This document shows positions 46,270-59,487 of a DNA stretch of 64,000 bases, in pieces (positions within the stretch are counted from its first letter, which is position 1; every line of letters starts with the position of its first letter). The notes under the pieces are model-generated. The model did no database searches and was not told the origin of the DNA. It saw only the letters and a program-made list of their open reading frames with translations. The position numbers and the translations under genes are program-made. The stretch lies in NCBI GenBank assembly GCA_019802505.1, contig JAFMOC010000586.1, forward strand, positions 1 to 64,000. Direction: 5' to 3'. This stretch comes from Corydoras sp. C115. Taxonomy: Eukaryota; Chordata; Actinopteri; Siluriformes; Callichthyidae.

Positions 46270-47478
46270 AAAAATAAACAAGTTATGTATTTAGTTTTGA
46301 TTATGTATTCTGAAACATACATGAAGTAATTAATAAATAAGAATAATTTATTTATTTATTAATACATAATAAATAAGAGGATAAATCTTGCCATTTAACA
46401 AATTATGTGAAATCTAGAAAAAAAATAGCAAAACTAAGATTTTGGTGGGTTTAATGGGTACACTTACCTTATATCCTTTGATTTTTTTACAGGATGTAAA
46501 AAGTCCAATTAGGATAAACTATTATAAGTTATATACAGTGCCTTTTTCATTTGAAAATCCCTATTTTGCAACTAAAGAAATGGGTCGCCACATCGATAGC
46601 TTCTGACCAGCAGCTTGCGGACTGGGAAACCCCTTCAGAAGCATAAATGAATAATGATTTAGAAATAATAACATTCCTTTTTGGAGCCAAGTCCCACATT
46701 AACCAAGCACAAATTACACAGATTCAAACCCAAAATACAAACAGCAGACACCACTACAGCTACACTTAATCCAATATGCCTTAGCATGTTGCAATACTAA
46801 TGTAATAGTGATGATGACAACCAATTAGACATTGGTTGACCCTATATAGTACTTAAAAGGTTGCTTACTAGGATCGAACTAAATACATGTACTAGAAAAT
46901 TGCACTATACAAAATATAATTCTGAATATGGAGATGTCCCAGCAATTAAATGTTGTGGAGGATGTGCTATTTTTTAGCCTGTCATTCTATTTTAACATTT
47001 ATTCCAAATACAGTAAATGCTTTACTAAAATGTGCACTACCAGTTCAGTCACAACAAATCTCTCCAATGTCTTTTTTCCCTGAAGAAACATGTAAGATGC
47101 TTTGCAAAGGCTGGTTTCAGGATCACTATTATTTTAATCTCATAAATTGTAGTAAATCCTGTCTACAATAAAACAATGGCAATTAAATTGTGTGAAAAAT
47201 CATATCCTCTTAAATGGCTTTAAAATATTGCATTACACTACAGCTAAATATAAGTGTATTCATTTAGTTGTATAACAAATCTATTACATGATTTTCATAA
47301 ATTACAACTCAAACAAATTATCCTGAATATGCCCTTTTGAGTACAAGCAACATGACTGATAAACAGGATTACTTAATAATACAAAGAAATGGCTTGATTA
47401 CATTTCTAGCTTTTATTTTAATTAATGTAATTTAAAAGATATGATCCAACACACACTATCTATCTATCTATCTATCTA

Positions 47479-47515
<37 letters not shown>

Positions 47516-49100
47516 GAAGTGTACATGTGTACCTTTTTTTTTTTAACTTGAGTCTCTTTCACCAGGAGATGCACTTCTTCTAAAATACAGGGCTGACAAG
47601 CAAACAAATCCTGAAGAGGGTGGTGCACTAGTGGCTGACCAATATATGTAGTTGTCTAGGAGCTTCCAGGAATAGTTTAGGGGCTTTTTAATTTGTTGCC
47701 ACATCCCTCATCAGCACTTCTGACAATACACACACAGTTTAAGTTAAATGTTTAATGTTAAAAGTCCCATAGAATACCCTAACTATGCTTGCTACTCCAC
47801 AAGCACAATTCCAGAATAGAATGCACTACAGTTAATTAAAAATGTAAAGGTTAAATTAAAGATAACAAGTGTGACCAAATATACCTAATTTAACAAGTTT
47901 TTTTTTTTACCTTTATCTTAGAAGCACACTTGAAAATTTTCAAAAACTATTCTCAATTCTCAGTTCACAAAGTTTACAAAAAAGATGCTTTCTGGTGTTT
48001 AGAATCCTCAATAGTGGAAATAAAATGATCTAATGTTTTTTTTTATAGACTTAAAGTGTGGCCATGGTTCCTCCAAGTGCTGGGTTCAGGTCCCAATTAA
48101 GCATATCTATAATTTTATAATACTTTAGTATGGAATTTATTTGGTTATCATGTGTTCCTTTAAAACAAAGGTTCAATGCAGTTTAGCAAATAATTACCAA
48201 CAAAAAACTCTATATCTGTGTCCTATCAAATTTTATAACAGGGAAAAATATTTAGAATGACAAGATGAGTGAAACCCAATCAGGTAAGATTGTAAGTTTA
48301 AGGTTAAATGTCAATGAGGTAAAAGCTTATTTTGCGCTTGCAAGTGCTGCCTGAGAAATCATAGCAAAAATGAAACAAGTCTGAGGGGGAATATCTGCCT
48401 ATTTTCATGTGACCTTTCAACAGAACAGATCAAGTGTGACAGACAGGCAGTGGATTTTGTTTTACTAACAGATATCCAGGTGTACATCTGTGCAGCAGAG
48501 TTGAGGTGCCAGCTGAATCAGACAACCTCAAGTCTGTAGAGGGAGTAAAATATAGATACAGTTCTGTCCTGTCGTTTGGCTTCAAAATTCTCTGTTTGTG
48601 CACGCAGTGAACCATGGCAAGCGACCTTACCATGTTTATTTCGAGAATGAAACAGCTGTCAGATTCAAATAATCCAGGTGGTGAAATGAATTTGCAAAAT
48701 CTCTTGCAGTGATCTTTTGAGAGGTGACCCTAACCATCCTTGAATACAATCCCAATACCTTAGAATCTGAGAATGCAACAGAAGACTTCAATACAACACA
48801 GTGATCCTTTTCCATTAGTAGGTTTAAAACAGACTCTTCTATACCAAACTTAAGTATATAATGATAATAAACTAACAATGCATGGTATATGGAGATGCAA
48901 GGACGTATTCGAAATTGCAGCTAGTCCATATGTCCAGCCTATTTAAGTAAGCAATATAGCGAATAGTTGCAGTCAACAGAGTGAAGACATACTTTTAAAT
49001 ATTTGTATTATTTTTGCTAAAGCTATCCCATTCAAAGCAATCCCACTGACATGCCTGACTATTTAAAGTAACTTTCTGACATTAGCCACATAGCTTGGTG
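46270..49100. other. Non-coding, probable traf3 upstream intron
   Basis: No gene was recognised. It contains a (CTAT)n/(TA)n microsatellite at 47458-47513 and otherwise unique AT-rich sequence. Open frames at 48430-48880 on the minus strand match nothing I recognise. Confidence 0.45.
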
Positions 49101-49236
49101 GTATAATAAAGCCACTGGAGCTTTGAGCTTGGATGGTTCAGATTGAGGCTAACTAGCTTTACCTTCTTTTTGGTTTTAGCTTAAACGTGCGCGGCTAACT
49201 TGAAGCTCGAATCACCCCAACATTTACAACACTTAC

Positions 49237-49650
49237 ATGAATTAGTTATGGACGTCGTCTGCTATTGGAGCAATTTTTCACTATGAACAACGGCTAGTCC
49301 ACTTCATCAACGCCACTAGAGACCGTCAACGTCTCACACGTCTAGATTTCCCAAAGAAGCGCGTCTGGACTCGGTCTCTCACACGCCACGGCCGCCGTCA
49401 CACCAAACAATTCCATGTCTGCACGTCGAGGGTAATGGAAAAACTGCGCAATTTAGCCGAAAAGAGGGTGAAAATCCGTCAGCGTTGAAGCCCTGGGTTG
49501 ATGTCAATTCGAGTAACTGGAAAGCCCCTCGTTCCGACTTCCTCAGGAAATCCCCGTCATGAAAAAAACGTCCTGTAGCAATGAAGGCCACTGAAAAGCA
49601 AAACGAGCGACAGGCGGCGCTGTACTCACAACACTTTTAAACCCCCTACT
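49237..49650 (-). promoter_or_regulatory. traf3: Candidate traf3 promoter and first non-coding exon
   Basis: A local island of higher GC and CpG content in an AT-rich region, upstream of traf3 and on its strand. A strong donor (CAT|GTAAGTG) ends a possible exon at 49237. The upstream edge and transcription start are not determinable here. This is inference from composition, position and the donor site. Confidence 0.45.
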
Positions 49651-49654
49651 TTAA

Positions 49655-50266
49655 AAATTGATATTGTTTGCGTTGCCAAATATTCGAACAGTTAAATACC
49701 ATAGTTAAAAGCGTACGTTGTCATATGTTTCCTGTTTCTTAATTTGTGCTATTGAGTACCCGATTTAAACTGGTTACTGCCTGTTTTGGAACTTTTTTTA
49801 GGCTACTGAGAAATCAAACTAAAACTAATGTCCATCCATTAATAGTGCAGATACAATTGATGGATTTCATGCAGTATCTGTCCCTTATTTTAAGTCATTT
49901 ATAAAAATGTCATTTTTGGCATTATTCAAAAAGTATTTTATTCAGGGTATTATAGTTTTATATATAAGACTTTTGTGTTATGTTGATACACAAAATTCCA
50001 GAACACCAATACTCCAGCCAAATTACAACTTTACATTACATTTTTTAAACTGTTAATATAAATTTAATATAATGTAAAACGTTTTAAATGCCCTTGACAT
50101 ATTTACTCTATTCGAAGGTAATTAAAAAACGTTTTTGTCACTTTTTTTCTTTATTAATGAATACTGTAGGTGATCAATGGTGATTACTAATGATGCAATC
50201 CATTATCTGCTTTATCCTCTACTCCATCCAAGGGAGAACGTTTCGGGCGCTGGGCAGATACACCAA

Positions 50267-50328
<62 letters not shown>

Positions 50329-51985
50329 TTGGCAGCATACACCCTGAGCAGTATGGTGACTTAGTGGTTAGCACATACAACTCTCAGTGCTGGGGATTCC
50401 AGGTTGGAATCCTAATCTGGGTGGCATTTCCATGTTCTCCCCATGTCCATGTAGGTTTCCTTTTTTAACTAACACTTTTTTTAAACACTTTTTTAAACTG
50501 CTAGTTATAGCGACATTTCTGCATCAAAACTTTGTTTTATTACACTGGTATCAGAAAAGGACAGCAAGTGTTTGGACAAAAGACCTGAAAAAAATAAACC
50601 CTCAATATAAAGCAAGCTGTAGATGTAGAATAATCAAGGAGCCACCAAAACACCCCACCTGGAGTACCCAAGTGCATAGCCGTCCTGGCTTCCAGCAGAA
50701 GCAGCACAGCAAGACAACCATACTTGTCAATTCAAGCAATATTTCATCAAGGACTCATGTCATGAGTTGGGTCAGGCTTGCAAGTTCAAGAAGAGTTAAT
50801 TCTCATATACTACTGTCAAGTGCTGTTGAAATGATTTAATGAAATGCTAGCAATGGTATCAGGACTTTTGCCCTTACCTCTGTGAAAAGCATGTCACAAT
50901 ATACACAGACCATGCATTTCTCACCTTGTTACTGTGGTTCAATTAACCTTGAAGAGCAGACCACCTTTATCATTCAATTTCAACATTAAGCATAAAAGGG
51001 GCAACAGACTGATGCAGATGCACTTTTAAGATGTCATTGCAGTGTGCAAAGTTGTAAGAACTGTAAGCAAGCATACGTTGTATTTACATACAAAAAAGCA
51101 CAAGTCTCCTGTTCTAATAAAGGGAAGACCAAGTGCCAGGTCTGAGTATGCTGTAGCTTTTAGTGACATGTTCTTTGTTGTATGTCATGCTGGTATTGGA
51201 ATTATGGGGAAAGTATGAAATGCACTTTTAGGGCAGTGATCTTAGCATATTTGCTTGAGATGGCTTTTCTAGTCATTTCTTCACATCAAACAAGTTAACT
51301 TAGGGCTAAAACATTGAGTTATGCATCTGGTCTGTAGTATGTGGTACTGTAGGTATAAAGGATTGTTTTCCAACAGTCCGTGGAGTTTTCCTTGTAAAGC
51401 CCAAGCTTATTGAGTATCCATAGTTACAGTATCATAAACTCCACCGACTAGAGGACTTTGTCATCTGTGATCATGGGGGTAAGTTGGGGTTCCTTCTGTT
51501 AGTCATCATGAATGGATTTACTCTAGTGTTTGATGTGGTAGCTGATTTTCCATAAAAGATAAACAATAACATGGTTTGCATGTGTGAGCACTCGGGTTTC
51601 AACGTACCTTTAAATTAAAGCCAATGATTCCACTGCCTTTCTAATAATATGCTGAAATTATTAACAATATTTCCAAAAGATTCTTTACGATATCAAATTG
51701 TTGTTTGTTCACAAAATGTGAAGTTATACTTTATTTATTGGAAAATGGGGACATTCCTCTTCTCACCTGAATACCACCAATGCTAGTGATCACATTCACC
51801 AATAAATATTAAATGTAAGTAAAAGCTAAATAGGAATACTTAATCCATATTCTTTATAGACTTTTGATGTGAAATCTCCTCTTCAGGTGGCAATGTAAAA
51901 GTTGGACAGAGCTGCTTGAGAATTTCTGTAACGTGGCAAACATCTGCCCACAAACATTTCTGGAAATGACAAAGAACTGAATTTC
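49655..51985. other. Intergenic, SINE pair and microsatellite
   Basis: Mostly unique. At 50196-50470 two partial V-SINEs face each other around a (CA)n tract. No coding region was seen. Confidence 0.5.
50196..50470. mobile_element. Two partial V-SINEs head to head around (CA)n
   Basis: 50196-50265 is the 3' half of a V-SINE on the minus strand (GAGAACGTTTCGGGCGCTGG). 50272-50326 is a CA run. 50350-50462 is the head and start of the core on the plus strand (ATGGTGACTTAGTGGTTAGC). Confidence 0.75.
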
Positions 51986-51989
51986 TTTA

Positions 51990-52330
51990 CCCATCCATCC
52001 ATTATCTTCTGATTTATCCTATATTAGTGTCGGGGGGGGGGGGGGGGGTTCCCCATGCCCATCCAGGGGAGAACGTTTCGGGCGCTGGGCAAACACACCC
52101 AGGACAGGGCACCAATCTATCGCTGGGCACTTACTCACACAGACACACTCTAAATGGGGCAATTTCGAGAACTCAATTGACTTGATACATGTTTTTGGAC
52201 TGTAGGAGGAAACCGGAGAACCCGGAGGAAATCCACGCTGACACGGGAGAACATGGAAACTCCACCCAGATGGTGATTCGAATCGGGAATCCCTAGCGCT
52301 GAGAGGCAAATGTGCTAAACACTAAGCCAC
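51990..52330 (-). mobile_element. V-SINE, head-truncated copy
   Basis: Minus orientation with tail (CCATCCATCCATT), core and B-box region (TTCGAATCACC in element sense). A G run of 17 at 52033-52049 replaces part of the 3' section. The tRNA-like head breaks off at about 52330. Confidence 0.82.
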
Positions 52331-53922
52331 TGAAACAGGTATGTTAACATCAATTTTATTGTTAGCATCAAAGTTTATTTGAAAAAACATAATAAAAGCA
52401 AAAAAAAAAAAAAACATGTATATGCACATCCTACATTACCACACATGGTGTTAAATGAAACTTTAGTAGGTGACCCCTACAACAAAGAGTGAAAGTCATG
52501 TTCTGTGTTTTTTTTTATTGCCGTTAACACCATTCAGTCCCTCCAAATGAGACAAACTGGCAGGGATATATTATGTTATTTTAAGGAAGAAACCTTGGGA
52601 GGACAAAGACTCAGTGGGTGGTTCATCCCCCTTGAGCGGCCGGGCAGCAGCAACATTGTAGGACAGCCATGTACAGATAGTGTCGAGATCGGATGACTAT
52701 ATTTAACAAATGGAAAAACTATAACAACTGGAAAACTATATGCAAGTCCATTAAGGGGGGTCCTGCAGGACCGCCAGTCCAATTAATATCCAGGTTCCAT
52801 CCAGTAATCATATTAGCCATGCTTCGGCAGAGCAAAGCATGAAGATCTGATTACACCTCCAGGAAACCGGCCACACCTCAAAAGAAACAGACAAGAAGAG
52901 CAGTTAGAGCTAATACTAAAGCACAGCATTTAAGTAATAAGTAATTGATTGACACAGTGCATCATGTGACTCCGGCATCACTAAGAGCAGCTTAACTAAA
53001 AGAGGCAGAAACTACAGACTCTACATAGTTGAGTGGGCTCCCTCGAACAGCATCATTTCAGCGCCAGACTCCCATTAATGATGAGGTGGGTGAAGAGGTG
53101 AAACGCCAGAACACACTGATCCCAGATTACCAACCCAACACAGCCAAGCCTGAGATCTACATCTTTATCTAAATTAAATGCAATATTAAATAAATGTGTT
53201 TTTAATCTACTTTTAAAGATTAATAATGATTCAGAATTACGAACAGTAACTGGAAGGCTATTATAAAGTTGAGGAGCCTTGTGGGAGAACACTCTTCCAT
53301 CGGCAGTATTTTTATTTATTCTAGGAGCTAAAAGTAAATCAGCACTTAACTGGTAGCAGTGTAAGTTTGATAACACATGGCTGATATGATCAAACTTTCT
53401 GGTTTTAGTTAAAACTCTAGCTGTAGCATTTTGCACAAGTTGTATTTTATGTAATGATTTATTAGAACGTCCTGTCAGACATGAATTACAATAATATAAC
53501 CTTGAGGTAATAAAAGCATGAATTAGTTTTTCTGCATCTTGGAGAGAGATGATATTTTTTAGATTCGAAATGTTACGAAGGTGAAAAAATGCAATTCTTG
53601 TGCTTTGTAAAGGGGAAATGTGACTCAATAATGACATCGAGATTATTTAAAACTGGGTCTAATTAAATAGTTATCGAGGTTTAACACAGTGTTAAGCTTT
53701 GTTAATTTTGTCCTTGGGTCCAACTATTAGAAACTCAGTTTTATCAGAATTTAGCAGTAGGAAGTTTTTTGACATCCATAATTTAATATTTTGGATTCAG
53801 CCCTTAAGCTTACTGACTGAACTGAATGCAGGGTTAGCTGAAATGTATAACTGTGTATCATCTGCATAAGAGTGGAAACTGATTCCATGCTTACGAATAA
53901 TTGATCCCAATGGAAGCATATA

Positions 53923-55557
53923 CACACGTGGACAAAATTGTTGGTACCCCTTGGTTAATGACAGAAAAGCCCACAATGGTAACAGAAATAACTTTAATCT
54001 GATAAAAGTAATAATAAATAAAAATTCTATGAAAATGTACAAATGAAAGTCAGACATTGCTTTTCAACCATGCTTTAACAGAATTATTAAAAAAAAAAAA
54101 AAAAAACTCATGAAACAGGCCTGGACAGAAATGATGGTACCCTTAACTTAATATTTTGTTGCACAACCTTTTGAGGCAATCACTGCAATCAATGATTCCT
54201 GTATCTGTCAGTGAGACTTCTGCACCTCTCAGTAGGTATTTTGGCCCACTCTTCATGTGCAAATTGCTCCAGTTGTCTCAGGTTTGAAGGGTGCCTTTTC
54301 CAGACGGCATGTTTCAGCTCCTTCCAAAGATGCTCAATAGGATTTAGGTCAGGGCTCATAGAAGGCCACTTCAGAATAGTCCAGTGTTTTCCTCTTAGCC
54401 ATTCTTGAGTGTTTTTAGATGTGTGTTTTGGGTCATTATCCTGTTGTAAGACCCACGACCTATGACTGAGACCAAGCTTTCTGACACTGGGCAGCACATT
54501 TCTCTCTAGAATCCCTCGATAGTCTTTTTCAGAGAGAGAGAGATAGTCTTGATAGTCTTTTTCAGAGAGATTTCATTACACCCTGCACAGATTCAAGACA
54601 CCCTGTGCCAGATGCAGCAAAGCAGCCCCAGAACATAACAGAGCCTCCTCAGTAGGGACACAGTAGTGTTCTTTTCTTGATATGCTTCATTTTTCCGTCT
54701 GTGAACATAGGGCTGTTGTGCCTTGCCAAAAAGTTCCATTTTTGTCTCATCTGTCCATAGGACATTCTCCAAGAAGCTTTGTGGCTTGTCAACATGAAGT
54801 TTGGCAAATTCCAATCTGGCTTTTTTATGTTTTGTTTTCAACAATGGTGTCCTCCTTGGTCATCTCCCATGAAGTCCACTTTGGCTCAAACATCGACCGG
54901 ATAGTTCGATCTGAGACTGATGTTCCTTGAGCTTGAAGTTCACCTTGAATCTCTTTAGATGTTTTTGTTGACTCTTTTGTTACCATTCGTGTTATCCATC
55001 TCTTTGATTTGTCATCAATTTTCCTCCTGCGTCCACGTCGAGGGAGGTTGGCTATAGTCCCATGGATCTTAAATTTCTGAATCACATGTGCAACTGTAGT
55101 CACAGGAACATCAAGCTGCTTGGAGATGGTCTTATAACCTTTACCTTTAACATGCTTGCCTATTATTTTCTTTCTAATGTCCTGAGACAACTCTTTTCTT
55201 TGCTTCCTCTGGTTCATGTTGAGTGTGGTACACACCTTGTCACCAAACAGCCCACTGACTGATTACAATATTGTAGACACCTGTGATACTAATTAGTGAA
55301 CACACCTTGATTTAACATGTCCATTTGGTCACATTATTTTCAGGGGTACCATCATTTCTGTCCAGGCCATGTTTCATGAGTTTATTTTTTTAAATAATTC
55401 TGTTTAAGCATGGTTGAAAAGCAATGTCTGACTTTCATTTGTACATTTTCATGAATTTTTATTTATTATTACTTTTATCAGATTAAAGTTATTTCTGTTA
55501 CCATTGTGGGTTTTTCTGTCATTAACCAAGGGGTACCAACAATTTTGTCCACGTGTG
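53923..55557 (-). mobile_element. Tc1-like transposon with IR/DR termini, inside the L2
   Basis: 1635 bp flanked by TA on both sides (53921-53922, 55558-55559). The inverted repeats are about 210-230 bp. Each contains an outer repeat (GGACAAAATTGTTGGTACCC) and a similar inner one (GGACAGAAATGATGGTACCC), the IR/DR layout known from Sleeping Beauty-type elements. The L2 sequence reads on across the insertion when one TA is removed. Confidence 0.93.
54189..55235 (-). pseudogene. Tc1-like transposase, three frames
   Basis: 55235-54825: paired-type DNA-binding domain with an arginine-rich GRRRKI AT-hook-like stretch. 54844-54593: first catalytic block VLWTDETKMELFG. 54497-54189: QQDNDPKHTS and SMSPDLNPIEHLWKELK. 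A 20-bp block (GATAGTCTTTTTCAGAGAGA) is duplicated at 54519-54572, causing one of the breaks. All three catalytic positions are still visible, but the frame is lost twice. Confidence 0.85.
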
Positions 55558-55734
55558 TATAGGGCAAATAGGAGTGGACCCAGAACTGACCCCTGCGGAA
55601 CACCATATTTAACTTTAGCAAGATCAGAACATTGGTTGTTAACACAGGTGAATTGATATCGATCTGTCAGATAGGATTTAAACCACTGGAGTGCAGATCC
55701 TGTAATCCTGTAATTATATAAATTCATTTGCACA

Positions 55735-55908
55735 GTGTAAATACATAGTTACATTTGATTTTATTTTAATTTTACCTTTATTCTATTTTTCTTATCCTTT
55801 TAAACAAATTTAACTTTATGTGGAGAAGTCAGGAAAGAATTTCACTGCTGGCTGTACCATGTATATCTACGTATGTGACAAATAAACCTGATTCTGATTC
55901 TGAAGGTT
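55735..55908 (+). mobile_element. LINE 3'-end fragment
   Basis: It ends TATGTGACAAATAAACCTGA followed by the short repeat TTCTGATTCTGA, a typical 3' tail of a LINE other than L2. No coding remains. Confidence 0.6.
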
Positions 55909-56068
55909 GGCAGTTCAAATCCCAGGTCCACTGAAGTTACCAGTGTGGGTCCTTGAGCAAGACCCTTAACCCTCATTGCTCCAGGGATGTTGTGATTAAC
56001 CCTGTGTTCACCTTGTAAGTCGCTTTGGATAAAACCGTCAGCTAAATGACCAAATGTAAATGTAAGAT
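55909..56068 (+). mobile_element. tRNA-derived SINE (second family), head-truncated
   Basis: GAAGGTTGGCAGTTCAAATCC, then CCTTGAGCAAGACCCTTAAC and the tail GTAAGTCGCTTTGGATAAAA. The A-box half is missing. It sits directly after the LINE tail. Confidence 0.82.
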
Positions 56069-58145
56069 GTTATGGTCTATAGTGTCAAAGGCTGTACTAA
56101 GATCTAATAAGACAAGAAAAGAGATTTGGTTATTATCAGAGGACATTAATAAGTCATTAACTACTTTAATTAAGGCTGTCTCAGTGCTATGTTAAGACCT
56201 ACAATCTGACTGATAAACTTGAACATTAGCTAGAAGAAGGCGATTCAGCTGGTTGATATTGGTCTATAGTTGGACAGTATTAGAGGATCCAAATTAGTTT
56301 TTTTAAGTAATGTTTTAATGATGGCACACTTCAGATTTTTGGGGACATAGCCTATTTTCAGTGATGCATTTATGTTTATTAAAGGCTCTGTAATATTTGG
56401 TAAGAGGTCTTTAAGCAGGTTTGTAGCTGTTGGGTCTAACAGACAGGATGGTGTCTTTGTGTAATTAATGAGACAAGCTCTTTTTTAGATGTGGGGTTAA
56501 AGATATTTAACTCTTGTACTATATTATTTTCTCTACCACTAGATTTTTCAGTAATCGGTGAGTGTTGATTATTGATAACACTACATGATGCATTACATGA
56601 TTTAAGTCTTGTTTTCAATTTTATCACTAAAGAAATTCATGAAATCATTGCTGCTGAGTGAATCTGTAAATCTGATTCAGTAGCACTCCGTTAGTTTGGC
56701 AATGGTACTAAAGAGGAAGCTTTGGTTGTTTTTGTTGTTCTCTATTAATTCAGAATAATATTTAGTCTTCGCTGCATTGAGTGCATGTTTGTACTCAGTC
56801 GTACTGTCCTTCCATACAACCCTAAATACCTCTAATATAGTTTGTCTCCATTTACGTTCCATGGTTATAGTGGTTTGTTTTAGGGCACATGTTTGATCAT
56901 TAAACCATGGAACGAGTCTTTTATCTTTAATCCTTTTTAGTTTAAGTGGAGCTACACTGTCTAAGGTTGTAGAAAACACGTGTTTAAGTTATTCAGCTGT
57001 GTTTTCATGTTCATTGGGTCCTGATACTGGTTTAATGTTTAATTCAGGTAAATGTTGTAGGAATGGCGCAGCAGTAGAGGGAATGATTGTGTGCTTCATA
57101 TTACATCGTGGTTTAACGACTGGATCAATATCAATTTTTAAATTGTAGGTTATTAAAAAATGATCAGAGATGACCTACCTTAGTGGAACAATAGTTAAAT
57201 TATCAGTGTTAATACCATGTGATAAAACTAAACATCTAATGCATGTTTACAGCGATGTATTTCACCAACCACACTTTGAGTAACGCCCATGGAATCGAGG
57301 ATAGAGTCAAAGTCTAATTTAAATCTAGTGGGTCTAGTGGGTTTTCAAAGTGAACATTGAAGTCACCAACTATTAAGGATGAGATTATTAAGGATGAGAT
57401 GTGATGAGATTAGTATGTTAGAAAGAAATTCATCAAATTCTTTAATAAATTCTGTATATGGGCCTGGAGGGCGGTATACAGTAATAAGTTGCATTAAATT
57501 GGATTTATACTTCAATGAAGATGAACTGCTTATGTTGAGTACAAGTGCTTCGAAGGATTTTGACTTATTATACTTATTAAGTTTTACATTTAAGTTTTCT
57601 TCATAGATCATAGCCACTCCACCTCCTCGTCCACTAAGACATGGTTTATGAGCATAAGAATAACCAGGTGGCAGAGGCAACCAGAGGCATCATTTAATGT
57701 TAAGTATTCATTGGCCCTAATCCACGTTTCTGTGAGACAAAAGACATTTAGGAAGTTATCAGTAATTATTTCTTGAACTAGAGCTAAATTTGATGAAAGT
57801 TTAATAATCTATATTAAGTATTTCTTACATTACTTGAGATAGTATTGATATTAATGAGATTTATTTGACACACTTTTTGGAGGTTTTTTTTTGCTCACTG
57901 CAATACATGATAACTGTCTTAATAAGATGGGACCTAGTTATTGTGGGTGACGACTCCTTGCAGTTCGCAGGCAGTTGGTTAGGCCATTCTATCTGCTGCC
58001 TGGCCTTGGCTCGGAGTAGTCAATTTTCATTCCTATCTGAACAAAAAACCCTATCGACTATGTTATGCAACATGAGTGCAGCACCCTCCTGGGAAGGATG
58101 GATGCCATCCCATTTTAAAAGGCCAGGCCTTTCCTCAAAAGTAGA

Positions 58146-58484
58146 CTAATTGTCAAAGGCAATATTGTTTTCTGAGCACCACTTAGACATCCAGCAAAGC
58201 AGCGACCATAACCTGCTGTAGGTTTCGCTGCCACACCTAATTGGTAGGGGACCAGAGACAACTACTTCATCAGACATCATTGCAGCGGTTCCACACACCT
58301 CTTTAACATTAGCCTTAGTAATCTCTGACTGCTTGAGGCGAACATCATTAGTGCCGACGATGATGACTATTCTAGAGAATGAGCGTTTAGCATTAGCCAG
58401 CACTTTGCTCAGATGTCTGGAGCCCTGGCCCCCGGGATGCACTGGACTATGGTTGCTGGGGTCTCTAAGGGGGTAGCTATTCAC
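58146..58484 (-). pseudogene. L2 ORF1, SGNH/GDSL esterase-like domain
   Basis: The 112-codon frame contains RIVIIVGTNDVRLKQSEITK, which matches the GxND block of SGNH/GDSL hydrolases, and VVSGPLPIRCGSETYSRLW, a following block typical of such ORF1 proteins. Esterase-type ORF1 proteins are known in the CR1/L2 group of LINEs. Only the middle of the domain is open here; the C-terminal His block and the N-terminus are out of frame or absent. Confidence 0.7.
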
Positions 58485-59487
58485 ACGTGTCTGAGCTGGG
58501 AGTCGCCAATAACCAGAGCACTTTTAGCAACCGGTCTCTCAGTGGGTGAGACACTGAGTGGGGAAAACCGATTGGACACGATCTGATCCTGTGGCATCCG
58601 GGCTGGCTAAACTGGTCCCTGACACATCTTCTCTAATATGACCCTGTTCTAAAACCTGAATGCACTGAGATCTTCTCCGTCAGACTAAGGACTATGCTAC
58701 ACTTCTCACAGGCTGAATTATCAGTAGTGGCAGAGGAAGACTGCCTATACATACTGCACTGAGAGCACGCAACCAGAGGGCAAAGTGCCATTGAAAAGGT
58801 TATATATAAATGAAGAAATAAACTTAGCTACGAGAAGTAAGGTTAGTTCCACCCTGTTACAACTGATGAGACAAAGCAGTGGCAGCAGCTGGTGGAGATC
58901 CAACTCTAGTAAATCAGGCTGATTTACTAGAATAAAAAAGACTGCTAAATATAACTATAAGATAACTAAGTGTATCAATAAATAACCAGATTAAGTAATA
59001 AAGGATAAACAATTACAGATGATCAAATTAAATAAAATACTTAACCTAACTCTATATTAAGTACGTTGTTGTAAGGAAATAAGTGGTTAAGTAAACAAAG
59101 TTAATAACCCATATAATCAAAAGAAACTAAATGTATAAATAAGAGGACGACTTAGCTTCGGATGGAGATTGAGTCCTGGAGGTTCTCACAATGCAGTTTG
59201 TGAAGATCTGCGTCGAATCCAATAAAATACGATTAACAGTTGAATCCGGCGAAACAGTTCAGGGGACAGTTCTTTTATAAATATAGGCAATTTTTTTTTT
59301 TAAAGAAGCGGGTAATAAATGTAGAAGCGTTGGCAGCAAACGACCGTGTTAGTAAGCAGCATGTGTTAGTGTTAGCGGCTAAACAAGCAAGCAACACCAC
59401 TACGATTTGGAAAGCAGTGTGGGACAAAAACGCGGAATACATGCTGTGTAATAACGATTAAGATGCTGAAAAGTCAAAACAAAGTAA

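Larger units (their letters stand above)
53053..57680 (-). pseudogene. L2 ORF2, broken and interrupted
   Basis: Endonuclease start (SGRGGGVAMIYEENLNVKLN) at 57680; linker (LKRIKDKRLVPWFNDQT) at 56979-56677; RT fingers (ITGSALQWFKSYLTDRYQFT, VPQGSVLGPLLF) at 55733-55560; catalytic block SYADDTQLYIS at about 53880; thumb region at 53637-53053. The Tc1 insertion lies between the VLGPLLF block and the YADD block. Frameshifts and stops are numerous. Confidence 0.85.
52578..58900 (-). mobile_element. L2 LINE, long minus-strand copy
   Basis: The same family as 1-3340. Its 3' UTR starts at about 52578 (last 250 bp missing). RT pieces lie near 53637-53053 and 53900-53700, upstream RT and linker around 55733-57000, endonuclease 57680-57100 and ORF1 58484-58146. 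It is interrupted by a Tc1 transposon (53923-55557) and by a LINE-tail/SINE insertion (55735-56068). The 5' boundary near 58.9 kb is uncertain. Confidence 0.88.

Noticed and set aside
48430..48878. Two minus-strand open frames upstream of traf3 coding exons
   Set aside because: No similarity recognised and no matching splice sites; they could be part of a 5' non-coding exon but nothing shows coding.
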